A stretch of 64,000 bases of DNA from Cupriavidus campinensis (GTDB lineage: Bacteria > Pseudomonadota > Gammaproteobacteria > Burkholderiales > Burkholderiaceae), in contig NZ_CAJPVH010000020.1 of the NCBI RefSeq assembly GCF_905397395.1, positions 1-64,000 on the forward strand. The letters run 5' to 3'. This document shows positions 12,801 through 19,168 of the stretch, piece after piece (position 1 is the first letter of the stretch; each line of letters starts with the position of its first letter). The notes below the pieces were generated by a model. That model was not told where the DNA came from and made no database searches. It saw nothing but the letters and a program-made list of their open reading frames with translations. Made by a program: the position numbers and the translations under genes.

Positions 12801-14568
12801 CATCCGCGGCGGCAGCTTCTACGTGGCGGGCCCCGGCCTGCTGGAAGTGACCGCCGGGCGCGATCTCTATCTGGCCGACAAGGGCGAGCTGCGCAGCATC
12901 GGCGCGGTGGCGGGCTCGGCGCAGCACGACCGCTCCAACGGCGCGGCCATTGCCGTGGCCGCCGGCGTGGGCGCCAGGGGGCTCGATGGGCTGGGCTTCG
13001 ACGCCTTCGCCGCGCGCTACCTGGACGCGGCCAATCAGGCCGACAGCGGGCGCCCGCTGGCCGACCAGCCGGGCAAGGCCGTGACCACTTACGGCGGCAA
13101 GCTGACGCTGGGCGACTGGTTGCGCGCCGAGTTCGGCTACACCGGCGACGAGGCCGGCGCCCCGGCCTTCCTGGCCGCCCGGCAGGCCGAGCTGGACCAG
13201 TCGCGCCAGACCGCGCTGGCTGCCGGCACCACGGCGCCCAGCCGCGACCTGCAACGCGAGTACGGGCTGGCCGGCCAACTGCATCTGGTCAACTGGCTGA
13301 CGGACCGATTCGGCGGCAGCAACGGGCTGGGCGTGCATTTCGATGCCGCCACCATGGACGCGCGGCAGTTCCTCGCCGCGCTGCCGCCGGAACAGCAGCG
13401 CGCCTACCTGCGCAACGTGTACTACGCGGAACTCAAGGCCTCGGGCCGCGAGTTCAACGACGCCACGGGCCCGCGCGCGGGCAGCTACCTGCGCGGCCGC
13501 GAGGCCATCGCCACGCTGTTCCCGGGGCAGGCGGCGGACGCTCAGGGTGACTATCAGGGCGACCTGACGATGTTCAGCAGCGCGCGCTTCTACCAGAACG
13601 GGCAGGACAGCCTGGACGGGCGCTTCACCACGCGTCCCAAGCCGGGGACGAAGTATCTGAGCAAGGCCGAGTGGCTGGCCGCGGGCAGCCCCGGCAGCGT
13701 GCCGTTCTACGACGTGCTCGACGCCGGCATCCACACCAACTTCGGCGGCGACATCAGCGTGTTCACGCCGGGTGGCCGGACGCTGGTCGGCGTGGACGGT
13801 GGCTTCGTGCCGGGCGAGGGTTCCGGCGTGCTGACGCAGGGCGCGGGCGAGATCCAGATGTATGCCCGCGACAGCATCCTGCTGGGCCAGAGCCGCATCT
13901 TCACCACCTTCGGCGGCAATATCCTGGGCTGGTCGGCGCAGGGCGACATCAACGCGGGGCGCGGCTCCAAGTCCACCGTGGTCTACACGCCGCAGCGGCG
14001 CACGTATGACGACATCGGGCTGGTGGCGCTGTCACCGACCACGCCGAACACCGGCGCGGGCATCGCCACGCTGAACCCGATCCCGGAAGTGCCGCCGGGC
14101 GATATCGACTTGATTGCGCCGCTCGGCACCATCGACGCGGGCGAGGCCGGTATCCGGGTCTCGGGCAACGTCAATCTGGCGGCGCTGCGAGTGGTCAATG
14201 CGGAAAACATCCAGGTGCAGGGCAAGGCGGCGGGCATGCCGGTGGTGGCGGCGATCAACGTGGGGGCGTTGAGCAACGCCAGCGCGGCGGCGTCGCAGGC
14301 GGCCAGCGCGGCGCAGGATGCCGTGCAGCGTGACCGCGCGGCGGCGCGTCAGGGCTTGCCGTCGGTGTTCACGGTGCGGGTGCTCGGCAACGGCAATGAG
14401 GGCGACGGGGGCGCCGGCGCCTATGCGCCGCGTGGGCGCGAAGGGGCCAGTGCCACGCCGCCGAAGTACGATCCGCAAGGCGTGGTGCAGGTGCTGGGGC
14501 AGATGGACTTGGGCGAGTCGCAGTTGCGCATGCTTACCGCCACGGAGCGCAAGAACCTGGAACGGTAA
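886..14568 (+). CDS. Giant filamentous-hemagglutinin-like two-partner-secretion exoprotein (TpsA), about 4560 aa
   Basis: A very large secreted adhesin-type protein. The ATG at 886 is chosen over a TTG at 862 because a weak GAGA ribosome site lies at 877-880. An extended signal peptide with an RRR n-region ends near AHA-Q (about residue 48). The haemagglutination-activity/TPS secretion domain follows (about 100-300), including NRNGIVF, a variant of the NPNGI motif that guides export through a TpsB pore. The rest is beta-helix-like repeats rich in Gly, Ala, Asp and Val. The C-terminal part resembles the DUF3739 region known from FHA-family proteins. There is no VENN motif or toxin-like C-terminal domain, so a contact-dependent toxin is unlikely. 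No TpsB transporter gene is visible in the window. Upstream fecR suggests surface-signal control. Confidence 0.88.
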   Translation: MQMRAHSGNMPSPQYGGGFRLPNPRRRPLAHAIALLVAAGGMLDSAHAQQAFSRDWMAQKNMMQGTAAATGRLPNGMPASALTNPSAQQQQASQQLQRSIQNLATTAQAIAAMQAAQAAARQAAAQDPSVPDGLAEGGLKVDTNSLTAGWQNARPLDKATGQKVVDGRTVVSIEQTGDRAILNWETFNVGRNTTVEFHQQADWAVLNRVNDPQARPSQIQGQIKADGTVMIVNRNGIVFKGTSQVDTRNLVAAAAGMTDAQFQKGLFSEAKGSGYVPTFANDLVSTATATSFGNATGDVVVEAGARIATRTPQSVTEGGGYVLLAGREAHNRGTIVTPNGQTTLAAGDSFVIRRGMGTDANKTSTTRGNEVDVLRNTGTTAGLVTNAGLIQAATGDITLKGHTVEQRGVLLSSSSVTTRGTVHLRAEGDDKSRVTLAPGSVTAILLADSNETALDVQRDALIKDSATASEGGYNRRDQSLVQIASGGDVLFDADSLALATGGQIQVNAARRTLLADRAVLDVAGAVGVRVAMESNNVEINVQGNEQRDAPNNRDSGKLNNTTMWVDRRYLVRVPAGTNGATTDRWYTGGGLLEVSGYLNTSGHGIGEWAALGGTVLFEGGELVSRAGSSINVAGGSLDVQTGKIKQTWLRGSDGQLYNLATAPGDMTYEGVYRGFEAAHKRWGAKATEQFYNPLIAPRERLENGYTVGRDAGRVVVSTASAVMQGDIDATVYQGPRQSQARDAGLDGYQQSQIAAPRHGQLVIGKLVPLFDPATNTIREIPTAVAGQVDIGAVQGIAQGIGLDDALPADQSGGHIRLDAGWLNGLELGGFTVFAKDGIAVDAPLAVAPGGALGLHATTVDIGADLTARGGTIALGDIVSRGTPGNWIDRPVTDAPTGAATVTVAPGVTLDARGLWTNLKQDPSNIDGLPYVNGGSVTVSSSGDVTLGAGSLIDVSSGAALLADGALRGGRGGNITLRSNQYDVAGTGSGTLRMDGDLRGYGVNGGGTLTIDSGLGVAIGGGLLAESGVLRAGESVPVHLTLDQPFTIKAGTVLPVDYTFTSDTAAPGQVSPGTIAIAPSRPLTLATPWVVPQGVGFNQFVVYDTNGAWYASGTTVPAGTVLVRTQGEMGAGYIVPANVFPNGMPVAMYSTTVKAGTAFQTDHAMAAGDRLPAGVVLSTDVAVKPLLVLDTDLFQTGFSKYDVSGQQGSQIANGATVDVIMPVLRHDTTAAHRVPTGADPAQALERWLPPLWEEDPVHGVLTQRRGADLVLGGGNVYGQAPVTVGQGATVTVDPGHALTLQGNGQITIDGTLNAWGGSVAVLQTALGVGNAASPSGTPDARSIWIGGDAVIDVAGRAVTARDVQGRAYGEVANGGTIEIGARHVDGAREVDAADAFVVVRPGARLDASGASAVVDVAGVGPVNVASNGGVIALSSMRGLFVDGDLRAAAGGAGAAGGTLAINLETPSYLGVDRNTLKGAAVDDAVRVPRELVVAQVQGDSGLSDALRPGMRDTALRYGTARVGVDRVAAGGFDNLALLANGLISFDGDVNLAMGQSLSLTASAIGLAEQAAAGTRVSLAAPYMRLAGATRSQGENGIMPNPVRGSKNSGAAGGTLGVPLVADGTSFLADAQFLDIVGELSVGARGEIIQNAVDPLKVERDAFDQMTLRSASDIRMSGAALLYQPGDLTLAASQIYPAMLDSGRVLVGQIDGVNQWGSPIRTFDPTRVLNIERVGDALPATPYSVFGTLSLSGPTVNQGGVVRAPLGSVSIGTSGNGTETGVVNVLPGSVTSVSANGLVMPYGGTLDGLSYMHNGADVVFPGVGAGPTINLTGHAIDVQPGALLDMSGGGELTGAAFLAGRGGSTDARMNPLVQVSPKGGFTLPGVDTNPIYAIVPGAQAGYAPIVAEHGASDPAIGRQITIGAGVPGLPAGTYTLLPSTFALLPGAFRVELNGASQAGLGQGPALAMRNGSYATSAQLGTANTTLRDALPTQVFLTSADMLRRLSQYNETSYAEFGLANAALNGVPRPMLERDAKGLQLEFIADIQAGKIGDAPALRFASGTTAYGTPTGGYGGSALVVSNSGDYEILAAGATPRALPGGDLLNQISLHADDLNAIGANRLGIGGLPAVVRSATNSQRDNIATFTGNARNIVLREGAVLKAGEVFLVTGLKSGGIVIEQGAGINTLGQGKAAWDSMDGYVYDPARLSVLAVSNGWLDLLPPAIGNDPAQGPGRIDIGACAAGAVCNGTTQLYSEGTIAAATDQTFELRDTARYGTRNLTLAVGGINVGSEASLAAMAARNALTPGLTLNQGVLDRLLRGDTSAGAPALENLVLTARDAVNFYDSIELSTIDPATGKSSLERLVLTTPAIYGLGDADARARIRTDTLVWNGTNTAPGQVAAGGAGNGSGQFIVDARQIEFGYGPGTRPDTIHDMDRLVLGFGGVALNASERVTANQTGSLAVYQTRGAWDAATNAYAYSGGDLTIHTPLLTGAAGSVNKIRAGGAVNVAAPAGATAPALTNAELIAALGAEVSLAGRSVALDTTVALPSGKLTVSAEGDVVLGDGARLDLAGRKVDFFDVSKYSWGGDVVLESQSGNILQTAGSRIDLSALENRAGKLTAVAVGAGAGAGTVDLRGAIVGGSTGYYDAGGTWVPYAAGGADIRGQHVADFIGLNQRLTAGGVTGSRNFQIKQGDLTVGDELKAREISVSVDGGRLVVNGIVDASGEQVGSIRLAARDGVTIGGGALLDAHGRVLRVDSYGQVIEAPNRAVIDINAGQGRLTLADGARMDVRAGTDGTPLSLGTVELSARRLGGATGNDVDIDASGSVRIDGARAITVNAFQTYNDAPLVSGGTADGRDYQSITQGYLDQKHAESLTFMGNALANGDLMTRRLAGLRTYADAFHLRPGVEIVSITPDGDLHIDGDIDLSGYRYASVNPHTQQTGVRGSGEAGALVMRAGGDFKIFGSVSDGFDGAALPVTPDDNGWMLVKGRVPWGGDVVVPTDGKVTLADGTFFQPGRALNYALPIQAMSLRAGTELPTRATLTADLVLPAGTVLGGAIRDGAGNVIHPAGTVLSAALTLTTGMQLDAGNRLPGAAHVAAMTWPAGVPLPFPDGAVVDMPTYGPVNGVVLAGDLMLRKGAMIPAETVVKLPGDATTVLMRDADASGNQGRTWALAPMLEQGSQAWSMRLVGGADLTAADPRALQPRSTRGQLLLADTHYGLAQQTVLKPGTGIPGKYIWGPEAWMFGEVPGTPINLEAYGGEEAVAGLNDLGLGILVEKIADGTPPVYEDKMMPGRQQMFSVLRTGTGDLDLLAAADFTMTSPFGVYTAGTQSAGVDAAYNQARAKGADGTLLGANGAYLEPFINGGAQSTYQAWYPEHGGNVLVRAQGDVRGDIIGTKPGTIRNDDALGQMRIHFDTSAVGGWLWRQGTGSAAAPGEGVPTAWWVNFGSYVAAKDDQYAVQGTLPFLVGFTGIGTLGGGNLVMEAGGNAGMLESRMGNGAPVLSRSQGLVLAVGSTGRVSADGSTLTQTGGGDLDIRIGGGLNPVAEVRNQPESNGEITPLTRFSNPRLDLNSTFVNLRGALRLEAGAVGGIELRYDRADPMETRAYQPYVATSSIAGGGPVLVVGDAGVRIESRGDLVIGGVADPGRVAQFHNGTPFTLDGTAQDGEGWSWFSLWTPSTAIDLFSAGGNLTPSTSWTDDRDRSNHSATDGRFVMPSILRAAAPNGSLYYGNASSGRVSNNSPEQSPVGLILAPSPVSPHFAVTGTGALELLAGDSIYAAGYAVTQSGANPTLLPSPFNPGFLGVVGNAWYGQHVVGNIDPQALAPSVLFSKGVESEQLYPLFSLTSPTASGYTREGQPPARFYANEGDIVGLRTGTIVYVGSLTGTVGTQSPLYEGGGPVAIRAGRDIVNAGTPLGTFAMAPEDALGWFGQYYSSEPNAPLRPTRNTIATTRGNLIVHGNDDDISVISAGRDIRGGSFYVAGPGLLEVTAGRDLYLADKGELRSIGAVAGSAQHDRSNGAAIAVAAGVGARGLDGLGFDAFAARYLDAANQADSGRPLADQPGKAVTTYGGKLTLGDWLRAEFGYTGDEAGAPAFLAARQAELDQSRQTALAAGTTAPSRDLQREYGLAGQLHLVNWLTDRFGGSNGLGVHFDAATMDARQFLAALPPEQQRAYLRNVYYAELKASGREFNDATGPRAGSYLRGREAIATLFPGQAADAQGDYQGDLTMFSSARFYQNGQDSLDGRFTTRPKPGTKYLSKAEWLAAGSPGSVPFYDVLDAGIHTNFGGDISVFTPGGRTLVGVDGGFVPGEGSGVLTQGAGEIQMYARDSILLGQSRIFTTFGGNILGWSAQGDINAGRGSKSTVVYTPQRRTYDDIGLVALSPTTPNTGAGIATLNPIPEVPPGDIDLIAPLGTIDAGEAGIRVSGNVNLAALRVVNAENIQVQGKAAGMPVVAAINVGALSNASAAASQAASAAQDAVQRDRAAARQGLPSVFTVRVLGNGNEGDGGAGAYAPRGREGASATPPKYDPQGVVQVLGQMDLGESQLRMLTATERKNLER

Positions 14569-14598
14569 AGGACCGTACAGCGGCCCTTACTGCGACCC

Positions 14599-15633
14599 TT
14601 ACTGCAGGGGGATGCCGGCGCGGGAAGCCAGTTGCTTCCAGCGCTGGATTTCCTCCTGCTGGTACTGGCGCATCTCGGCCGGGCTGGACATGATGACCGT
14701 CGTGGACTGGCGCTTGTAGTAGTCCTTGAGTTCCGGTGTCTCTGCCGCCTGGTGGAACAGCGTGGCCCAGCGGCGCACCAGCTCCGGCGGCGTCTTGGCC
14801 GAGACCGCCGCGGCCACCCAGTTGTAGGCCAGGAACTGCGGAATGCCTGCCTCCTGCGCGTTCGGCACATCGGGCAGCAGGTGGGTGCGCTGCGGGGCCG
14901 TGTACGCCAGCGCGCGCAGCTTCCCACTCTTCACCAGCTCGATGGCGCCGCTGGCGTCCACCACCGCGAAGTCCACGGTGCCGGAGAGCGTCACGTTGAT
15001 CGCATCGCCCGCCCCCTTGTAGTTGATGCCGGTGGTGCGCATGCCGGTCATGTCGTTGAGCCATTCCGAATACAGCGTGTACGACATCGACCCGCTCGCG
15101 TAGTTGAGCGCGCCGGGGCGCTTCTTGCCGTCCGCCACCAGCTCCTCGACGTTCTTGTACGGCGAATTCGGCGGCACGATGATCAGGCACGGGCCGCGCG
15201 TCAGCAGGCTGATCGGCGCGAAGTCGGTCAGCGGGTCATAGGGCAGCTTGCGGAACGTGGCGGCGTTGGTGGAGAGCGTGGAGTTGCTGCCGATGAAGAC
15301 CGTGTAGCCATCGGCCGGCGCGTTGAGCGCGGTCTGCACGCCGATAAAGCCGTTGCCACCCGGCTTGTTCTCCACCGTGACCGGCTGGCCGGTGAGGTCG
15401 CCGATCTTCTTGGCGAAGATGCGCGCGCCGGTGTCCGTGCCGCTGCCCGGCGGAAACGGCACGATGAATTTCACGGGCCGGTTGGGGAAGCTGGCGGCAT
15501 CGCCCTGCGCCAGGGCGGGGAGGGCAGCGAGCGGGGCCAGCCCGATAGCCGCCGCCAGCGTGGCCAGCGTGTGCAGCGTACGGCGCCGGGTTTGGTGAGG
15601 GATGGCGCGAACCTTGTCCTGTCGGTGTCTCAT
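14599..15633 (-). CDS. Bug-family (TctC-like) periplasmic solute receptor
   Basis: A periplasmic binding protein of the tripartite tricarboxylate transporter receptor family (Bug), 344 aa. The start is the ATG at 15633, preceded by GGAGGAG. An n-region rich in Arg and His precedes a hydrophobic signal segment ending at LPALAQ. Family hallmarks are FPNRPVKFIVPFPPGSGTD near the mature N terminus, GQPVTVENKPGGNG, and an APADGYT loop. Such receptors bind carboxylates or other small organic acids. No TctA/TctB membrane genes are nearby, as is common for Bug genes in this order. The gene diverges from the acyl-CoA dehydrogenase pair across a 285-bp region with paired dyads, suggesting joint control. 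Confidence 0.9.
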   Translation of the reverse strand: MRHRQDKVRAIPHQTRRRTLHTLATLAAAIGLAPLAALPALAQGDAASFPNRPVKFIVPFPPGSGTDTGARIFAKKIGDLTGQPVTVENKPGGNGFIGVQTALNAPADGYTVFIGSNSTLSTNAATFRKLPYDPLTDFAPISLLTRGPCLIIVPPNSPYKNVEELVADGKKRPGALNYASGSMSYTLYSEWLNDMTGMRTTGINYKGAGDAINVTLSGTVDFAVVDASGAIELVKSGKLRALAYTAPQRTHLLPDVPNAQEAGIPQFLAYNWVAAAVSAKTPPELVRRWATLFHQAAETPELKDYYKRQSTTVIMSSPAEMRQYQQEEIQRWKQLASRAGIPLQ

Positions 15634-15721
15634 TGTGGTCTCCTCCGCAACGGTGATCCGTCGTCGTTTGATGGAGGAAGAGCCTACTGGCTCGCGCCGC
15701 ACCGAGGCAAGGTTCGGCGGG

Positions 15722-15820
15722 GCATATCCGTTATGCGCGGGCCGGTATGCGCCGCGCAGGCACGGGTCCGGCTACGGGAAAACCATGCCTCGGGCTCCCG
15801 CGCATGCATTTCGGATATGC
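15722..15820. promoter_or_regulatory. Two mirrored 15-bp dyads between divergent bug and acyl-CoA dehydrogenase genes
   Basis: Site A (15722-15736) reads GCATATCCGTTATGC and site B (15806-15820) reads GCATTTCGGATATGC. The reverse complement of A matches B at 13 of 15 positions, and each is itself a GCAT/ATGC dyad. Their centres are 84 bp apart, close to eight helical turns. They lie about 90 bp from the bug start and about 100 bp from the dehydrogenase start. This is the arrangement expected of a regulator binding two sites in a divergent promoter. Which regulator binds is unknown; the LysR gene at 19169-20161 is a candidate. Confidence 0.5.
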
Positions 15821-15918
15821 CGTCCGTGCGATAGGTGCGGCGTCTGCGGCTTGCTAATCTCGTCGTCACTTTCGCGGGGCCCCCGGCAACGCGACACACC
15901 AAAACGACAGGAGACAGC

Positions 15919-17070
15919 GTGGACACAGCCGCCAGGATAGTGATCCGCCCAGCCGAGCCCGATGGGCCGCTGGCACCATTGCGGGCCGAGGTGCGGGCAT
16001 TTCTCGCCCGGGTCATCCCGGACCGGCCAAGGCCGTTGCGCGCCAAGAGCTGGAGCGGCTTCGATGCCGAGTTCAGCCTGGCGCTTGGCGCGCAGGGCTG
16101 GATCGGCATGACCTGGCCGCGCGAGTTCGGCGGCCAGGGGCGTTCGATGCTCGAACGCTACGTGGTCCTTGAGGAATTGCTTGCCGCCGGCGCGCCGGTC
16201 GGCGGCCACTGGGTGGCCGAGCGGCAGAGCGGGCCGCTGCTGATGCGTTACGCCGATCCGGCCGTTGCCGCCGAGATCGTGCCGCGCATCACCCGTGGCG
16301 AGGTCTATTTCTGTATTGGGATGAGCGAGCCCGACTCGGGCTCCGACCTCGCCTCGATCCGCACCCGCGCCGACCGCGTGGCGGGTGGCTGGGTCATCAA
16401 CGGCACCAAGCTCTGGACCTCCAACGCGCACCGCTCGCACTACATGATTGCGCTGGTGCGCACCGATCGCGGCGCCGACGACAAGCACAAGGGCCTGTCG
16501 CAGTTCCTGGTCGACATGACTGCGCCGGGCCTGCAGGTACGGCCGATCCGCAGCCTCTCCGGCGAAGAGGGCTTCAACGAGGTGGTGTTTACCGATGTGT
16601 TCGTGCCGGACCGCATGCTGATCGGCAAGGAGGGCGACGGCTGGGCGCAGGTGACGGCGGAGCTGACGTTCGAGCGTAGCGGCCCCGAGCGCTACCTGAG
16701 CAGCTACGCGCTGCTGCCCGAGATGCTGGACCACGCCGACGCTGCCGATAGCCGCCAGGCCACGGAGCTGGGCCTGCTGGTGGCGGAACTGACCACCTTG
16801 CGGCAGATGTCGCGCGGCATCGCGGCCATGCTGAATCGCGGGGAGAACCCGCAGGTGGCCGCCGCCAACGTCAAGGACCTTGGTGCGCTGTTCGAACAAC
16901 GGATTCCCGAAGTGGCGCACCAGCTGTTCGGGGATGCCCTGCAGGGGAGCGGCTCGCCGTTCGCGGCCACGCACCGCTATCTGACACAGGTTGTGCCGTC
17001 CTTCTCGCTGCGCGGCGGCACGCGCGAAATCCTGCGCGGCATCATTGCCAAGGGACTGGGGGTCCGATGA
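15919..17070 (+). CDS. Acyl-CoA dehydrogenase, first subunit (FadE-like)
   Basis: An FAD flavoenzyme family member that introduces a C2-C3 double bond into acyl-CoA; 383 aa. I chose the GTG at 15919 because ACAGGAGA lies just upstream and the protein then has the usual length. Visible motifs are GMSEPDSGSDLASIRTRA (FAD/substrate loop), VINGTKLWTSNA, and a C-terminal RGGTREILRGIIAKGLG. The residue before the GT of that last motif is Gly, where many single-gene acyl-CoA dehydrogenases have the catalytic Glu. Its stop overlaps the start of the next dehydrogenase (ATGA), so the two are translationally coupled and may form one hetero-oligomer. The acyl substrate cannot be told from sequence. Confidence 0.9.
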   Translation: MDTAARIVIRPAEPDGPLAPLRAEVRAFLARVIPDRPRPLRAKSWSGFDAEFSLALGAQGWIGMTWPREFGGQGRSMLERYVVLEELLAAGAPVGGHWVAERQSGPLLMRYADPAVAAEIVPRITRGEVYFCIGMSEPDSGSDLASIRTRADRVAGGWVINGTKLWTSNAHRSHYMIALVRTDRGADDKHKGLSQFLVDMTAPGLQVRPIRSLSGEEGFNEVVFTDVFVPDRMLIGKEGDGWAQVTAELTFERSGPERYLSSYALLPEMLDHADAADSRQATELGLLVAELTTLRQMSRGIAAMLNRGENPQVAAANVKDLGALFEQRIPEVAHQLFGDALQGSGSPFAATHRYLTQVVPSFSLRGGTREILRGIIAKGLGVR

Positions 17071-18122
17071 ACGAACTCGAACGCATGCTGGCGGACAGCG
17101 CCAGCCGTCTCTTTGCCGATGCCGTGACGCCGGCCCGGATCGACGCGATGGAACACGGCCTGTGGCCGGCCGAACTGTGGGACCAGGTAGAGGCCAGCGG
17201 CCTCACCCGCCTCTTTGTGCCGGAAGCGGACGAGGGCGCGCAGGCCAGCTGGACCGAGGGCCTGCCGGTGCTGCTGGCCGGCGCCAACGCCCCGGCGCCG
17301 TTCCTGGACACCGTGGTGGCAGGCTGGGTCCTGAACCAGCTTGGCGTGTCGGTGCCGGGCGGCCCGATCGGCATGGCCGACCTTGCCGTGCCCGTCAGCG
17401 CGTGCCTGCATGGCGATGGATGGGAACTGGACAGCCCGGTGGCGGTGCCGTGGGGCCGCTACGTGGGCCATGTGCTGATCCGGGCGATCGACGCCGAGAC
17501 CAAGGCGCCGCTCTGGCTGCTCGCCGCGACCGGCGCCGCGGCGGTGGAAACCGGTGTGAACCTCGCCAACGAGCCGCGCGACCGGCTGACCGTCCAGCGC
17601 GTACCGGACAGTGCCGCCGTGCGCGGCGATCCTGCGGGATGGCCGGCGCCGCCGCAGGCGCTTGGCGCACTGACGCGGGCCATCGGCATCGCTGGCTTGC
17701 TGGAGCGCATCCTGAACCAGACCGTGCAATACGCCAACGAGCGCACGCAGTTCGGCCGCCCGATCGGCAAGTTCCAGGCGGTGCAGCAGCAATTGGCCAT
17801 CCTCGCCAACGAGACCGTGGCCGCGCGCATGGCCGTGGCGTCCGCCTGTGCGGCGGTCGACGCCGGGGACTGGACCCAGGCGGCGATGGTCGCCAAGGTG
17901 ATCTGCGGGCAGTCCGCCGGCCGCGCGGCCGCCATCGCGCATCAGGTGCATGGGGCGATCGGCTTCACGCACGAGCATTCGCTGCACCAATCCACGCGGC
18001 GCGTGTGGGCCTGGCGTGCCGAGTGCGGCACCGAGGCGTACTGGGCGGCCGAGATTGGCCGGCGCGCGATTGCGCGCGGCGGCGATGCGCTGTGGGCGGA
18101 CCTGACCACCGCCGCGGCCTAG
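17067..18122 (+). CDS. Acyl-CoA dehydrogenase, second subunit
   Basis: A shorter (351 aa) and more diverged acyl-CoA dehydrogenase-fold protein that starts inside the stop codon of the first (ATGA overlap at 17067). The C-terminal half carries the family's helical core: QYANERTQFGRPIGKFQAVQ, then HQVHGAIGFTHEHSLHQSTR near residues 295-315. The N-terminal domain is weakly conserved and lacks a clear EPxxGSD loop. Paired long and short dehydrogenase genes of this kind are known to encode heterotetramers that act on CoA esters of bulky substrates such as side chains of sterols or aromatic acids. Whether that holds here is inference. The Bug receptor downstream could bring in the parent acid. Confidence 0.87.
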   Translation: MNELERMLADSASRLFADAVTPARIDAMEHGLWPAELWDQVEASGLTRLFVPEADEGAQASWTEGLPVLLAGANAPAPFLDTVVAGWVLNQLGVSVPGGPIGMADLAVPVSACLHGDGWELDSPVAVPWGRYVGHVLIRAIDAETKAPLWLLAATGAAAVETGVNLANEPRDRLTVQRVPDSAAVRGDPAGWPAPPQALGALTRAIGIAGLLERILNQTVQYANERTQFGRPIGKFQAVQQQLAILANETVAARMAVASACAAVDAGDWTQAAMVAKVICGQSAGRAAAIAHQVHGAIGFTHEHSLHQSTRRVWAWRAECGTEAYWAAEIGRRAIARGGDALWADLTTAAA

Positions 18123-18149
18123 CCTTCAGACGACACACGGGGAGACACC

Positions 18150-19130
18150 ATGACATGGCTGAAGACGATGCTGGCCGGGGTGGCCGCCACGCTGCTCGCC
18201 CACGCGCCGATGGCGCAGGCGGGCGAGCGCGCGCAGGACTTCCCCTCGAAGCCGTTGCGGATCATCGTGCCGTTCACGCCCGGCAGCGGCTCGGACGCCT
18301 CGGCGCGCTTCTACGGCGAGGCGCTGGCGCGCGAACTCGGCCAGGCGGTGGTGGTGGAGAACCGGCCCGGGGCCAATGGCGTGATCGGCATCCAGGCGCT
18401 CAAGAGCGCGCCGGCGGACGGCTACACGATCCTGCTGGCCAGCAATTCGCCGATGTCGGTCAATCCCCTCGTCACGAAGCAGTTGCCCTATGACCCCGTC
18501 GCCGATCTGCGCCCGGTGGCGGGCCTGAGCCGCAATATGAATGTGTTCGTGGTGCCGCTGACGTCGCCGCTGAAGACCATGGGCGACCTGGCTGCGGCGG
18601 CGAAGAAGCAGGAGCGGCCGTTCAACGTCGGCACCTACTCCGCTGGCTACCAGCTGGCGGCGGTCTGGTTCGGGTCGCTCGCGGGCATCCGCTTTACCAA
18701 TATCCCCTACAAGGGACAGGCGCAGATCATGGCCGACATCCTCGGCAACCAGCTTGACCTGGCGCTGGTGGATACCGGCGGCGCGCTGCCGCTGCTGAAG
18801 CAGGGCAAGCTGCGCGCGCTGGCGGTGTCTGGCGAGCGCCGGCATCCGGAGCTGCCGGATGTGCCCACGGTGCGCGAGAGCGGCTATCCGGACTACATCC
18901 AGTACAGCTGGGTGTCGTTCTACGTGCGCGCGCAGACGCCGGACGATATCGTCGCCCGGCTGGCCACGACGATGCAGGCCATCCTGAAGACGCCGGAGTC
19001 CGCCGCCTACGTGGCGCGCTCGGGGTCCAGCCTGATGCCTTACGACCCCGATGCCATGCGCAGCTTCCACCAGACCGAGATGGCGCGCTTCCGCCGGGTG
19101 GCGCAGGCAGCGGGCATCCGTCCGGAGTAG
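18150..19130 (+). CDS. Bug-family periplasmic solute receptor
   Basis: A second Bug/TctC-type receptor, 326 aa, beginning 28 bp after the dehydrogenase pair and preceded by a GGGGAG ribosome site. The signal peptide ends near AQAGERAQ. The mature protein shows FPSKPLRIIVPFTPGSGSD, VVVENRPGANGVIGIQ and the SAPADGYTILLASNS loop typical of the family. Position at the end of the operon suggests it binds the acid whose CoA ester the two dehydrogenases oxidise (inference). No permease gene accompanies it. Confidence 0.9.
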   Translation: MTWLKTMLAGVAATLLAHAPMAQAGERAQDFPSKPLRIIVPFTPGSGSDASARFYGEALARELGQAVVVENRPGANGVIGIQALKSAPADGYTILLASNSPMSVNPLVTKQLPYDPVADLRPVAGLSRNMNVFVVPLTSPLKTMGDLAAAAKKQERPFNVGTYSAGYQLAAVWFGSLAGIRFTNIPYKGQAQIMADILGNQLDLALVDTGGALPLLKQGKLRALAVSGERRHPELPDVPTVRESGYPDYIQYSWVSFYVRAQTPDDIVARLATTMQAILKTPESAAYVARSGSSLMPYDPDAMRSFHQTEMARFRRVAQAAGIRPE

Positions 19131-19168
19131 CCGCGATGGGACGCAGCCGTCATGGACTACCCGGGACG

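Noticed and set aside
1756-13734. Very long open frames on the minus strand inside the exoprotein gene (1756-4770, 4879-9210, 9349-13734)
   Set aside because: They mirror the codon pattern of the GC-rich plus-strand gene, read as His/Arg/Gly/Ala-rich low-complexity sequence, and contain no recognisable domain.
14200-14568. Contact-dependent inhibition (CdiA-type) toxin domain at the exoprotein C terminus
   Set aside because: No VENN motif, no variable tail, and no small immunity gene follows; the next gene is an unrelated receptor on the other strand.
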